The notes under the pieces: model-generated
What the model was told of the DNA's origin: nothing
What the model saw: only the letters and a program-made list of their open reading frames with translations
Databases searched by the model: none
Shown: positions 23,349 to 37,500 of the stretch, piece by piece
How the letters are laid out: each line of letters starts with the position of its first letter
Numbering within the stretch: position 1 is the stretch's first letter
Translations under genes and position numbers: made by a program
Assembly (NCBI GenBank): GCA_027886175.1
Contig: JAJNNQ010000142.1
Location: 2,672,501-2,736,500 of the forward strand
Direction of reading: 5' to 3'
Length of the DNA: 64,000 nucleotides
Source: Phylloscopus collybita
Taxonomy: Eukaryota > Chordata > Aves > Passeriformes > Phylloscopidae

Positions 23349-26300
23349 GGGAAACCAAAGTCTCCACCCCACGTTCCTGATGTCCGTTTCTAGGAGGCTT
23401 TTGGCACTACAAGAGCAGACAAACTTCCAACTGGTGGCATATTGCATCGGGGAGATATCCTCATTTGTATGTAATTTTAGTGGAATTTTAGTAGGCATAA
23501 GCCCAGTGTATGGCAGACAGCATTAGACACGAACGGTGACCCATTTCTAAGGGAAACCAAAGTCTCCACCCCACGTTCCTGATGTCCGTTTCTAGGAGGG
23601 CTTTGGCACTACAAGAGCAGACAAACTTCCAACTGGTGGCATATTGCATCGGGGAGATATCCTCATTTGTATGGAATTTTAGTGGAATTTTAGTAGGCAT
23701 AAGCCCAGTGTATGGCAGACAGCATTAGACACGAACGGTGACCCATTTCTAAGGGAAACCAAAGTCTCCACCCCACGTTCCTGATGTCCGTTTCTAGGAG
23801 GGCTTTGGCACTACAAGGGCAGACAAAATTCCACCTGGTGGTAGATTTCACCTGGGAGATATCCTCATTTCTATGGAACTTCAGCAGTCATAGCCACAGT
23901 GCCAGGCAGACAGCATTAGACGCGAACGGTGGCCCATTTCTTTGGGAAACCAAAGTCTCCACCGCACGTTCCTGATGTCAGTTTTTAGGAGGCCTTTGGC
24001 ACTACAAGGGCAGACAAACTTCCAACGGGTGGTAGATTGCACCTGGGAGACATCCTCATTTGTGAGGGATTTCAGCAGGCATAACCCCAGTGCCAGGCAG
24101 ACAGCATTAGACACGAACGGTGGCCCTTTTCCGTGGGAAACCAAAATCTCCACCCCACGTTGCTGATGTCACTTTGTAGGAGGCATTTTCCAATATAAGG
24201 GCAGAGAAACTTCCATCTGGTTGTCGATTGCACCTGGGAGATATCCTCATTTCTATTGAATTTTAGTGGAATTTTAGTAGGAAGAAGCCCAGTGGCAGGC
24301 AGACAGTATTAGACACGAACGGTGGCTCATTTCTATGGGAAACCAAAGTCTCCACACCACGTACCCGCTGTCCATTTCTAGGAGACCTTTGGCACTACAA
24401 GGGCAGACAAACTTCCACCTTGTGGTAGATTGCACCTTGGAGATATCCTCATTTGTATGCAGCTTCAGCAGTCATAACCACAGTGCCAGGCAGACAGCAT
24501 TAGACGGGAACGGCGGTCCTTTTCCATGGGAAACCAAAGTCTCCACACCACGTACCGGATGTCAGGTTTTAGGAGGCATTTGGCAGTACAAGGGCAGACA
24601 AACTTCCGTCTGGTGGTTGATTGCATCGGGGAGATATCCTCATTTGTATGGAATTTCAGCACGTAGAAACCCAGTGGCAGGCAGACAGCATAAGACACGA
24701 ACGGTGGCCCATTTCTAAGGGAAACCAAAGTCTCCACCCCACGTTCCTGTTGTCCATTTCTAGGAGGCCTTTGGCACTACAAGGGCAGACAAACTTCCAC
24801 CTGGTGGTAGATTGCACCTGGGAGATATCCTCATTTGTATGGAACCTCTGCAGTCCTAACTACAGTGCCAGGCAGACAGCATTAGTCACGAACGGTGGTC
24901 CTTTTCCATGGGAAACCAAAGTCTCCACACAACGTTCCCGATGTCAGGTTTTAGGAGACCTTTGGCAGTACAAGGGCAGACAATCTTCCGTCTGGTGGTT
25001 GATTGCATCGGGGAGATATCTTCATTTGTATGGAATTTCAGCAGGTAGAAGCCCAGTGGCAGGCAGACAGCATTAGACATGAACGGTGGCCCTTTTCCTA
25101 TGGGCAACCAAAGTCTCCATGCCACGTTCCTGAAGTCAGGTTTTAGGAGACCTTTGGCAGTACAAGGGCAGACAAACTTCCATCTGGTGGGAAATTCTAT
25201 TTGGGAGATAACCTCATTTGTAGGGAATATTAGTAGGCATATGCCCACTGGCACTCAGACAGCATTAGACACGAACAGTGGCCCTTTTCCATGGAAAAAG
25301 AAATTATCCATCCTATGTTCCTGATGTCAGTTTGAAGGAGGCCTTTGGTACTACAAGGGCAGACAAACTTCCAACTGGCGGTAGATTGCACCTCGGAGAT
25401 GTCCTCAATTGTATGGAATTTTAGTGGTATTTTAGTACTCAGCAGCCCAGACAGACAGCATTAAACATGAACGGTGGGCCTTTTCCATAGGAAACCAAAG
25501 TCTCCAGGTGAGGTTCCGAATGTCAGTTTGAAGGAGGCCTTTGTCACTGCAAGAGCAGACAAACTTCCATCTGGTGGCATATTGCGTCTGGGAGATATCC
25601 TCATTTGTATGTAATTTCAGTAGTCATAAGCCCAGTGGCAAGGGGGCAGTATTAAACACCAAGGGCGTCCTGTTTCCATGGGAAACCAAAGCGTCCTCTC
25701 CAGATTCCTGATGTCAGTTTGTAGGAGGCCATTGGCATTAAAAGGGTAGACAAACTTTCAACTGGTAGTAGACTCCATCTGGGAGATATCCTCATTTGTA
25801 TGGAATTTTACTAGGCATAAGCCCAGTGGCAGGCACATAGCATTAGACACTAACGGTGGCCCATTTCCATGGGAAACCAAAGTCTCCACTCCAGGTTCCT
25901 GATGTCAGTTTGTAGGAGGCCTTTGGCACTACAAGGGCAGACAAAGTTTTGTCTGGTGGTTGATTGCATCAAGGAGATATCCTCATTTGTATGGAATTTC
26001 AGCAGGCAGAAGCCCAGTGGCAGGCAGACAGCATTAGACACGAACAGTGGACCTTTTCAATGGGAAACCAAAGTCTCCACCTCATGTTCCTGATGTCAGT
26101 TTGTAGGAGGCCTTTGGAACTACAAGGGCAGACAAAATTCCATCTGGTGGTAAATTGCACCTGGGAGATATCCTCATTTGTATAGAATTATAGAGGAATT
26201 TAATTGCGCAGAATCCCAGCGACAGGTAGACAGAATTAGACATGAATAGTGGCCCTTTTCTAGGGGAAAACAAAGCCTCCAGGCCAGGTTCCTGATGTCA

Positions 26301-26465
26301 GTTTTTAGGAGGCCTTTGGCACTACAAGAACAGACAAACTTCCAACTAGTGGCATATTGCAGCTTGGAGATATACTCATTTGTATGGAATTTTAGTGGAA
26401 TTAAAGCAGGCAGAAGCGCAGTGTCAAGAAAACAGCATTGAAAACCAACGGTGGCCCATTTCTAT
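23349..26465 (+). repeat. HOR unit 1 (16-mer): A-M then R-S-T
   Basis: Order A B C D E F G H I J K L M R S T, 3117 bp. Types N, O, P and Q are missing. The M-to-R joint lies near 25,845-25,855, where CACATAGCATTAGACAC (M end) runs into TAACGGTGGCCC (start of the R flank). The same joint is found in unit 13. Compared with other units it has small private variants, for example TCCTCAATTGTATGG near 25,402 in K. Confidence 0.9.
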
Positions 26466-28629
26466 GGGAAACCAAAGTCTCCACCCCACGTTCCTGATGT
26501 CCGTTTCTAGGAGGCTTTTGGCACTACAAGAGCAGACAAACTTCCAACTGGTGGCATATTGCATCGAGGAGATATCCTCATTTGTATGTAATTTTAGTGG
26601 AATTTTAGTAGGCATAAGCCCAGTGTATGGCAGACAGCATTAGACACGAACGGTGACCCATTTCTAAGGGAAACCAAAGTCTCCACCCCACGTTCCTGAT
26701 GTCCGTTTCTAGGAGGGCTTTGGCACTACAAGAGCAGACAAACTTCCAACTGGTGGCATATTGCATCGGGGAGATATCCTCATTTGTATGTAATTTTAGT
26801 GGAATTTTAGTAGGCATAAGCCCAGTGTATGGCAGACAGCATTAGACACGAACGGTGACCCATTTCTAAGGGAAACCAAAGTCTACACCCCACGTTCCTG
26901 ATGTCCGTTTCTAGGAGGGCTTTGGCACTACAAGGGCAGACAAACTTCCACCTGGTGGTAGATTTCACCTGGGAGATATCCTCATTTCTATGGAACTTCA
27001 GCAGTCATAGCCACAGTGCCAGGCAGACAGCATTAGACGCGAACGGTGGCCCATTTCTTTGGGAAACCAAAGTCTCCACCGCACGTTCCTGATGTCAGTT
27101 TTTAGGAGGCCTTTGGCACTACAAGGGCAGACAAACTTCCAACGGGTGGTAGATTGCACCTGGGAGACATCCTCATTTGTGAGGGATTTCAGCAGGCATA
27201 ACCCCAGTGCCAGGCAGACAGCATTAGACACGAACGGTGGCCCTTTTCCGTGGGAAACCAAAATCTCCACCCCACGTTGCTGATGTCACTTTGTAGGAGG
27301 CATTTTCCAATATAAGGGCAGAGAAACTTCCATCTGGTTGTCGATTGCACCTGGGAGATATCCTCATTTCTATTGAATTTTAGTGGAATTTTAGTAGGAA
27401 GAAGCCCAGTGGCAGGCAGATAGTATTAGACACGAACGGTGGCTCATTTCTATGGGAAACCAAAGTCTCCACACCACGTACCGGATGTCAGGTTTTAGGA
27501 GGCATTTGGCAGTACAAGGGCAGACAAACTTCCGTCTGGTGGTTGATTGCATCGGGGAGATATCCTCATTTGTATGGAATTTCAGCACGTAGAAACCCAG
27601 TGGCAGGCAGACAGCATAAGACACGAACGGTGGCCCATTTCTAAGGGAAACCAAAGTCTCCACCCCACGTTCCTGTTGTCCGTTTCTAGGAGGCCTTTGG
27701 CACTACAAGGGCAGACAAACTTCCACCTGGTGGTAGATTGCACCTGGGAGATATCCTCATTTGTATGGAACCTCTGCAGTCCTAACTACAGTGCCAGGCA
27801 GACAGCATTAGTCACGAACGGTGGTCCTTTTCCATGGGAAACCAAAGTCTCTGCCCCAGATTCCTGATGTCAATTTGTATGAAGCCTCTTGCTCTACAGG
27901 GGCCGACAAACTTCCATCTGGTTGTAGATTGCACCTGGGAGACATCCTCATTTGTATGGAATTTTAGTGGAATTTTAATAGGCGGAAGCCTAGTGGCAGG
28001 CACACATTAGACGCGAACGGTGGCCCATTTCTTTGGGAAACCAAAGTCTCCACCGCACGTTCCTGATGTCAGTTTTTAGGAGGCCTTTGGCACTACAAGG
28101 GCAGACAAAGTTTTGTCTGGTGGTTGATTGCATCGAGGAGATATCCTCATTTGTATGGAATTTCAGCAGGCAGAAGCCCAGTGGCAGGCAGACAGCATTA
28201 GACACGAACAGTGGACCTTTTCAATGGGAAACCAAAGTCTCCACCTCACGTTCCTGATGTCAGTTTGTAGGAGGCCTTTGGAACTACAAGGGCAGACAAA
28301 ATTCCATCTGGTGGTAAATTGCACCTGGGAGATATCCTCATTTGTATAGAATTATAGAGGAATTTAATTGCGCAGAATCCCAGCGACAGGTAGACAGAAT
28401 TAGACATGAATAGTGGCCCTTTTCTAGGGGAAAACAAAGCCTCCAGGCCAGGTTCCTGATGTCAGTTTTTAGGAGGCCTTTGGCACTACAAGAACAGACA
28501 AACTTCCAACTAGTGGCATATTGCAGCTTGGAGATATACTCATTTGTATGGAATTTTAGTGGAATTAAAGCAGGCAGAAGCGCAGTGTCAAGAAAACAGC
28601 ATTGAAAACCAACGGTGGCCCATTTCTAT
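26466..28629 (+). repeat. HOR unit 2 (11-mer) with a conversion-like patch
   Basis: Order A B C D E G H Q R S T, 2164 bp. F is missing and I-P are skipped by an H-to-Q joint near 27,820-27,840. The R monomer starts with D-type sequence (see 28,012-28,104). The E-to-G transition lacks F because the CACACCACGTACC start shared by F and G was joined directly. Confidence 0.9.
28012..28104 (+). other. Gene-conversion-like patch of C/D sequence within Q/R of unit 2
   Basis: Inside the Q-to-R transition of unit 2, the bases read ACGCGAACGGTGGCCC, TTTCTTTGGGAAACC, CACCGCACGTTCC and TCAGTTTTTAGG. These are the C-end and D-start. All other units have ACACTAACGG, TTTCCATGGGAAACC, CACTCCAGG and TCAGTTTGTAGG here. 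R sequence resumes by GACAAAGTTTTGTC at 28,101. The minimal tract is about 28,012-28,078. Monomer spacing is unchanged. Confidence 0.85.
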
Positions 28630-31600
28630 GGGAAACCAAAGTCTCCACCCCACGTTCCTGATGTCCGTTTCTAGGAGGCTTTTGGCACTACAAGAGCAGA
28701 CAAACTTCCAACTGGTGGCATATTGCATCGGGGAGATATCCTCATTTGTATGTAATTTTAGTGGAATTTTAGTAGGCATAAGCCCAGTGTATGGCAGACA
28801 GCATTAGACACGAACGGTGACCCATTTCTAAGGGAAACCAAAGTCTCCACCCCACGTTCCTGATGTCCGTTTCTAGGAGGGCTTTGGCACTACAAGAGCA
28901 GACAAACTTCCAACTGGTGGCATATTGCATCGGGGAGATATCCTCATTTGTATGTAATTTTAGTGGAATTTTAGTAGGCATAAGCCCAGTGTATGGCAGA
29001 CAGCATTAGACACGAACGGTGACCCATTTCTAAGGGAAACCAAAGTCTACACCCCACGTTCCTGATGTCCGTTTCTAGGAGGGCTTTGGCACTACAAGGG
29101 CAGACAAACTTCCACCTGGTGGTAGATTTCACCTGGGAGATATCCTCATTTCTATGGAACTTCAGCAGTCATAGCCACAGTGCCAGGCAGACAGCATTAG
29201 ACGCGAACGGTGGCCCATTTCTTTGGGAAACCAAAGTCTCCACCGCACGTTCCTGATGTCAGTTTTTAGGAGGCCTTTGGCACTACAAGGGCAGACAAAC
29301 TTCCAACGGGTGGTAGATTGCACCTGGGAGACATCCTCATTTGTGAGGGATTTCAGCAGGCATAACCCCAGTGCCAGGCAGACAGCATTAGACACGAACG
29401 GTGGCCCTTTTCCGTGGGAAACCAAAATCTCCACCCCACGTTGCTGATGTCACTTTGTAGGAGGCATTTTCCAATATAAGGGCAGAGAAACTTCCATCTG
29501 GTTGTCGATTGCACCTGGGAGATATCCTCATTTCTATTGAATTTTAGTGGAATTTTAGTAGGAAGAAGCCCAGTGGCAGGCAGATAGTATTAGACACGAA
29601 CGGTGGCTCATTTCTATGGGAAACCAAAGTCTCCACACCACGTACCGGATGTCAGGTTTTAGGAGGCATTTGGCAGTACAAGGGCAGACAAACTTCCGTC
29701 TGGTGGTTGATTGCATCGGGGAGATATCCTCATTTGTATGGAATTTCAGCACGTAGAAACCCAGTGGCAGGCAGACAGCATAAGACACGAACGGTGGCCC
29801 ATTTCTAAGGGAAACCAAAGTCTCCACCCCACGTTCCTGTTGTCCGTTTCTAGGAGGCCTTTGGCACTACAAGGGCAGACAAACTTCCACCTGGTGGTAG
29901 ATTGCACCTGGGAGATATCCTCATTTGTATGGAACCTCTGCAGTCCTAACTACAGTGCCAGGCAGACAGCATTAGTCACGAACGGTGGTCCTTTTCCATG
30001 GGAAACCAAAGTCTCCACACAATGTTCCCGATGTCAGGTTTTAGGAGACCTTTGGCAGTACAAGGGCAGACAATCTTCCGTCTGGTGGTTGATTGCATCG
30101 GGGAGATATCTTCATTTGTATGGAATTTCAGCAGGTAGAAGCCCAGTGGCAGGCAGACAGCATTAGACATGAACGGTGGCCCTTTTCCTATGGGCAACCA
30201 AAATCTCCATGCCACATTCCTGAAGTCAGGTTTTAGGAGACCTTTGGCAGTACAAGGGCAGACAAACTTCCATCTGGTGGGAAATTCTATTTGGGAGATA
30301 ACCTCATTTGTAGGGAATATTAGTAGGCATATGCCCACTGGCACTCAGACAGCATTAGACACGAACAGTGGCCCTTTTCCATGGACTAAGAAATTATCCA
30401 TCCTATGTTCCTGATGTCAGTTTGAAGGAGGCCTTTGGTACTACAAGGGCAGACAAACTTCCAACTGGCGGTAGATTGCACCTCGGAGATGTCCTCATTT
30501 GTATGGAATTTTAGTGGTATTTTAGTACTCAGCAGCCCAGACAGACAGCATTAAACATGAACGGTGGGCCTTTTCCATAGGAAACCAAAGTCTCCAGGTG
30601 AGGTTCCGAATGTCAGTTTGAAGGAGGCCTTTGTCACTGCAAGAGCAGACAAACTTCCATCTGGTGGCATATTGCGTCTGGGAGATATCCTCATTTGTAT
30701 GTAATTTCAGTAGTCATAAGCCCAGTGGCAAGGGGGCAGTATTAAACACCAAGGGTGTCCTGTTTCCATGGGAAACCAAAGCGTCCTCTCCAGATTCCTG
30801 ATGTCAGTTTGTAGGAGGCCATTGGCATTAAAAGGGTAGACAAACTTTCAACTGGTAGTAGACTCCATCTGGGAGATATCCTCATTTGTATGGAATTTTA
30901 CTAGGCATAAGCCCAGTGGCAGGCACATAGCATTAGACACAAACGGTGGCCCATTTCCATGGGAAAACAAAGTCTCCACCCCACGTTCCTGATGTCAGTT
31001 TTTAGGAGGCCTTTGGCACTACAAGGGCAGGCAAACTTCCACCTGGTGGTAGATTTCACCTGGGAGATATCCTCATTTGTATGGAACTTCAGCAGTCATA
31101 ACCACAGTGCCAGGCAGACAGCATTAGACGCGAACGGTGGTCCTTTTCCATGGGAAACCAAAGTCTCCACCCTAGGTTCCTGATGTCAGTTTGTAGGAGG
31201 CCTTTGGAACCACAAGGGCAAAGAAACTTCCATCTGGTGTTAGATTTCACCTGGGAGATATTCTCATTTGTATGGAATTTTAGTGGAATTTTAGTAGGCA
31301 GAATCCCAGCGGCAGGAAGACAGCATTAGACACGAACGGTGACCCATTTCCTTGGGAAACCAAAGTCTCCACCCCACGATCCTAATGTCATTTTCTAGGA
31401 GGCCTCTGGCACTACAAGAGGAGACAAACTTCCAACTGGTGGCATATTGCATCTGGGAGATATCCTCATTTGTATGTAATTTTAGTAGCCATAAGCCCAC
31501 TGGCAGTCAGACAGCATTAGACACGAACGGTGTCCCTTTTCCATGGGAAACCAAAGTCTCTGCCCCAGATTCCTGATGTCAATTTGTATGAAGCCTCTTG

Positions 31601-32338
31601 CTCTACAGGGGCCGACAAACTTCCATCTGGTTGTAGATTGCACCTGGGAGACATCCTCATTTGTATGGAATTTTAGTGGAATTTTAATAGGCGGAAGCCT
31701 AGTGGCAGGCACACATTAGACACTAACGGTGGCCCATTTCCATGGGAAACCAAAGTCTCCACTCCAGGTTCCTGATGTCAGTTTGTAGGAGGCCTTTGGC
31801 ACTACAAGGGCAGACAAAGTTTTGTCTGGTGGTTGATTGCATCGAGGAGATATCCTCATTTGTATGGAATTTCAGCAGGCAGAAGCCCAGTGGCAGGCAG
31901 ACAGCATTAGACACGAACAGTGGACCTTTTCAATGGGAAACCAAAGTCTCCACCTCACGTTCCTGATGTCAGTTTGTAGGAGGCCTTTGGAACTACAAGG
32001 GCAGACAAAATTCCATCTGGTGGTAAATTGCACCTGGGAGATATCCTCATTTGTATAGAATTATAGAGGAATTTAATTGCGCAGAATCCCAGCGACAGGT
32101 AGACAGAATTAGACATGAATAGTGGCCCTTTTCTAGGGGAAAACAAAGCCTCCAGGCCAGGTTCCTGATGTCAGTTTTTAGGAGGCCTTTGGCACTACAA
32201 GAACAGACAAACTTCCAACTAGTGGCATATTGCAGCTTGGAGATATACTCATTTGTATGGAATTTTAGTGGAATTAAAGCAGGCAGAAGCGCAGTGTCAA
32301 GAAAACAGCATTGAAAACCAACGGTGGCCCATTTCCAT
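28630..32338 (+). repeat. HOR unit 3 (19-mer, lacks F)
   Basis: Order A B C D E G H I J K L M N O P Q R S T, 3709 bp. It is the most complete long unit that includes B, and it lacks only F. Private variants include AATGTTCCCGATG in I (about 30,020) and GGACTAAGAAATTATCC in K (about 30,383). Confidence 0.92.
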
Positions 32339-34502
32339 GGGAAACCAAAGTCTCCACCCCACGTTCCTGATGTCCGTTTCTAGGAGGCCTTTGGAACTAC
32401 AAGAGCAGACAAACTTCCAACTGGTGGCATATTGCATCGGGGAGATATCCTCATTTGTATGTAATTTTAGTGGAATTTTAGTAGGCATAAGCCCAGTGTA
32501 TGGCAGACAGCATTAGACACGAACGGTGACCCATTTCTAAGGGAAACCAAAGTCTCCACCCCACGTTCCTGATGTCCGTTTCTAGGAGGGCTTTGGCACT
32601 ACAAGAGCAGACAAACTTCCAACTGGTGGCATATTGCATCGGGGAGATATCCTCATTTGTATGGAATTTTGGTGGAATTTTAGTAGGCATAAGCCCAGTG
32701 TATGGCAGACAGCATTAGACACGAACGGTGACCCATTTCTAAGGGAAACCAAAGTCTCCACCCCACGTTCCTGATGTCCGTTTCTAGGAGGGCTTTGGCA
32801 CTACAAGGGCAGACAAACTTCCAACGGGTGGTAGATTGCACCTGGGAGACATCCTCATTTGTGAGGGATTTCAGCAGGCATAACCCCAGTGCCAGGCAGA
32901 CAGCATTAGACACGAACGGTGGCCCTTTTCCGTGGGAAACCAAAATCTCCACCCCACGTTGCTGATGTCACTTTGTAGGAGGCATTTTCCAATATAAGGG
33001 CAGAGAAACTTCCATCTGGTTGTCGATTGCACCTGGGAGATATCCTCATTTCTATTGAATTTTAGTGGAATTTTAGTAGGAAGAAGCCCAGTGGCAGGCA
33101 GACAGTATTAGACACGAACGGTGGCTCATTTCTATGGGAAACCAAAGTCTCCACACCACGTACCCGCTGTCCATTTCTAGGAGACCTTTGGCACTACAAG
33201 GGAAGACAAACTTCCACCTTGTGGTAGATTGCACCTTGGAGATATCCTCATTTGTATGCAACTTCAGCAGTCATAACCACAGTGCCAGGCAGACAGCATT
33301 AGACGGGAACGGCGGTCCTTTTCCATGGGAAACCAAAGTCTCCACACCACGTACCGGATGTCAGGTTTTAGGAGGCATTTGGCAGTACAAGGGCAGACAA
33401 ACTTCCGTCTGGTGGTTGATTGCATCGGGGAGATATCCTCATTTGTATGGAATTTCAGCACGTAGAAACCCAGTGGCAGGCAGACAGCATAAGACACGAA
33501 CGGTGGCCCATTTCTAAGGGAAACCAAAGTCTCCACCCCACGTTCCTGTTGTCCGTTTCTAGGAGGCCTTTGGCACTACAAGGGCAGACAAACTTCCACC
33601 TGGTGGTAGATTGCACCTGGGAGATATCCTCATTTGTATGGAACCTCTGCAGTCCTAACTACAGTGCCAGGCAGACAGCATTAGTCACGAACGGTGTCCC
33701 TTTTCCATGGGAAACCAAAGTCTCTGCCCCAGATTCCTGATGTCAATTTGTATGAAGCCTCTTGCTCTACAGGGGCCGACAAACTTCCATCTGATTGTAG
33801 ATTGCACCTGGGAGACATCCTCATTTGTATGGAATTTTAGTGGAATTTTAATAGGCGGAAGCCTAGTGGCAGGCACACATTAGACACTAACGGTGGCCCA
33901 TTTCCATGGGAAACCAAAGTCTCCACTCCAGGTTCCTGATGTCAGTTTGTAGGAGGCCTTTGGCACTACAAGGGCAGACAAAGTTTTGTCTGGTGGTTGA
34001 TTGCATCGAGGAGATATCCTCATTTGTATGGAATTTCAGCAGGCAGAAGCCCAGTGGCAGGCAGACAGCATTAGACACGAACAGTGGACCTTTTCAATGG
34101 GAAACCAAAGTCTCCACCTCACGTTCCTGATGTCAGTTTGTAGGAGGCCTTTGGAACTACAAGGGCAGACAAAATTCCATCTGGTGGTAAATTGCACCTG
34201 GGAGATATCCTCATTTGTATAGAATTATAGAGGAATTTAATTGCGCAGAATCCCAGCGACAGGTAGACAGAATTAGACATGAATAGTGGCCCTTTTCTAG
34301 GGGAAAACAAAGCCTCCAGGCCAGGTTCCTGATGTCAGTTTTTAGGAGGCCTTTGGCACTACAAGAACAGACAAACTTCCAACTAGTGGCATATTGCAGC
34401 TTGGAGATATACTCATTTGTATGGAATTTTAGTGGAATTAAAGCAGGCAGAAGCGCAGTGTCAAGAAAACAGCATTGAAAACCAACGGTGGCCCATTTCT
34501 AT
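32339..34502 (+). repeat. HOR unit 4 (11-mer) with C/D fusion
   Basis: Order A B C/D E F G H Q R S T, 2164 bp. The third monomer begins as C (AGGGCTTTGGCACTACAAGG) and switches to D at the CAACGGGTGG motif near 32,824. Its H-to-Q joint differs from that of units 2, 9, 10 and 12: it reads GTCACGAACGGTGTCCC near 33,685, so the switch to the P-end sequence lies a few bases earlier. Confidence 0.9.
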
Positions 34503-37500
34503 GGGAAACCAAAGTCTCCACCCCACGTTCCTGATGTCCGTTTCTAGGAGGCTTTTGGCACTACAAGAGCAGACAGACTTCCAACTGGTGGCATATTGCA
34601 TCGGGGAGATATCCTCATTTGTATGGAATTTTAGTGGAATTTTAGTAGGCATAAGCCCAGTGTATGGCAGACAGCATTAGACACGAACGGTGACCCATTT
34701 CTAAGGGAAACCAAAGTCTCCACCCCACGTTCCTGATGTCCGTTTCTAGGAGGGCTTTGGCACTACAAGGGCAGACAAACTTCCACCTCGTGGTAGATTT
34801 CACCTGGGAGATATCCTCATTTCTATGAAACTTCAGCAGTCATAGCCACAGTGCCAGGCAGACAGCATTAGACGCGAACGGTGGCCCATTTCTTTGGGAA
34901 ACCAAAGTCTCCACCGCACGTTCCTGATGTCAGTTTTTAGGAGGCCTTTGGCACTACAAGGGCAGACAAACTTCCAACGGGTGGTAGATTGCACCTGGGA
35001 GACATCCTCATTTGTGAGGGATTTCAGCAGGCATAACCCCAGTGCCAGGCAGACAGCATTAGACACGAACGGTGGCCCTTTTCCGTGGGAAACCAAAATC
35101 TCCACCCCACGTTGCTGATGTCACTTTGTAGGAGGCATTTTCCAATATAAGGGCAGAGAAACTTCCATCTGGTTGTCGATTGCACCTGGGAGATATCCTC
35201 ATTTCTATTGAATTTTAGTGGAATTTTAGTAGGAAGAAGCCCAGTGGCAGGCAGACAGTATTAGACACGAACGGTGGCTCATTTCTATGGGAAACCAAAG
35301 TCTCCACACCACGTACCCGCTGTCCATTTCTAGGAGACCTTTGGCACTACAAGGGCAGACAAACTTCCACCTTGTGGTAGATTGCACCTTGGAGATATCC
35401 TCATCTGTATGCAACTTCAGCAGTCATAAACACAGTGCCAGGCAGACAGCATTAGATGGGAACGGCGGTCCTTTTCCATGGGAAACCAAAGTCTCCACAC
35501 CACGTACAGGATGTCAGGTTTTAGGAGGCATTTGGCAGTACAAGGGCAGACAAACTTCCGTCTGGTGGTTGATTGCATCGGGGAGATATCCTCATTTGTA
35601 TGGAATTTCAGCACGTAGAAACCCAGTGGCAGGCAGACAGCATAAGACACGAACGGTGGCCCATTTCTAAGGGAAACCAAAGTCTCCACCCCACGTTCCT
35701 GTTGTCCGTTTCTAGGAGGCCTTTGGCACTACAAGGGCAGACAAACTTCCACCTGGTGGTAGATTGCACCTGGGAGATATCCTCATTTGTATGGAACCTC
35801 TGCAGTCCTAACTACAGTGCCAGGCAGACAGCATTAGTCACGAACGGTGGTCCTTTTCCATGGGAAACCAAAGTCTCCACACAACGTTCCCGATGTCAGG
35901 TTTTAGGAGACCTTTGGCAGTACAAGGGCAGACAATCTTCCGTCTGGTGGTTGATTGCATCGGGGAGATATCCTCATTTGTATGGAATTTCAGCAGGTAG
36001 AAGCCCAGTGGCAGGCAGACAGCATTAGACATGAACGGTGGCCCTTTTCCTATGGGCAACCAAAGTCTCCATGCCACGTTATTGAAGTCAGGTTTTAGGA
36101 GACCTTTGGCAGTACAAGGGCAGACAAACTTCCATCTGGTGGGAAATTCTATTTGGGAGATAACCTCATTTGTAGGGAATATTAGTAGGCATATGCCCAC
36201 TGGCACTCAGACAGCATTAGACACGAACAGTGGCCCTTTTCCATGGAAAAAGAAATTATCCATCCTATGTTCCTGATGTCAGTTTGAAGGAGGCCTTTGG
36301 TACTACAAGGGCAGACAAACTTCCAACTGGCGGTAGATTGCACCTCGGAGATGTCCTCATTTGTATGGAATTTTAGTGGTATTTTAGTACTCAGCAGCCC
36401 AGACAGACAGCATTAAACATGAACGGTGGGCCTTTTCCATAGGAAACCAAAGTCTCCAGGTGAGGTTCCGAATGTCAGTTTGAAGGAGGCCTTTGTCACT
36501 GCAAGAGCAGACAAACTTCCATCTGGTGGCATATTGCGTCTGGGAGATATCCTCATTTGTATGTAATTTCAGTAGTCATAAGCCCAGTGGCAAGGGGGCA
36601 GTATTAAACACCAAGGGTGTCCTGTTTCCATGGGAAACCAAAGCGTCCTCTCCAGATTCCTGATGTCAGTTTGTAGGAGGCCATTGGCATTAAAAGGGTA
36701 GACAAACTTTCAACTGGTAGTAGACTCCATCTGGGAGATATCCTCATTTGTATGGAATTTTACTAGGCATAAGCCCAGTGGCAGGCACATAGCATTAGAC
36801 ACAAACGGTGGCCCATTTCCATGGGAAACCAAAGTCTCCACCCCACGTTCCTGATGTCAGTTTTTAGGAGGCCTTTGGCACTACAAGGGCAGACAAACTT
36901 CCACCTGGTGGTAGATTTCACCTGGGAGATATCCTCATTTGTATGGAACTTCAGCAGTCATAACCACAGTGCCAGGCAGACAGCATTAGACGCGAACGGT
37001 GGTCCTTTTCCATGGGAAACCAAAGTCTCCACCCTAGGTTCCTGATGTCAGTTTGTAGGAGGCCTTTGGAACCACAAGGGCAAAGAAACTTCCATCTGGT
37101 GTTAGATTTCACCTGGGAGATATTCTCATTTGTATGGAATTTTAGTGGAATTTTAGTAGGCAGAATCCCAGCGGCAGGAAGACAGCATTAGACACGAACG
37201 GTGACCCATTTCCTTGGGAAACCAAAGTTTCCACCCCACGATCCTAATGTCATTTTCTAGGAGGCCTCTGGCACTACAAGAGGAGACAAACTTCCAACTG
37301 GTGGCATATTGCATCTGGGAGATATCCTCATTTGTATGTAATTTTAGTAGCCATAAGCCCACTGGCAGTCAGACAGCATTAGACACGAACGGTGTCCCTT
37401 TTCCATGGGAAACCAAAGTCTCTGCCCCAGATTCCTGATGTCAATTTGTATGAAGCCTCTTGCTCTACAGGGGTCAACAAACTTCCATCTGGTTGTAGAT

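Noticed and set aside
24621..25076. Recurrent open frames of 60-154 codons on both strands, the longest repeated in many HOR units
   Set aside because: The same peptide-like strings occur in every monomer, on both strands and in orientation-swapped copies. The monomer lengths 191 and 202 are not multiples of three, many frames lack an ATG start, and changes do not avoid amino-acid replacement. These are by-products of the repeat, not genes.
25437..25460. Shortened K/L boundary (CAGCAGCCCAGACAGACAGC) as a possible insertion scar of a mobile element
   Set aside because: It recurs identically in every K monomer and is explained by a small deletion in the GTGGCAGGCAG motif. No target-site duplication or terminal repeats are visible.
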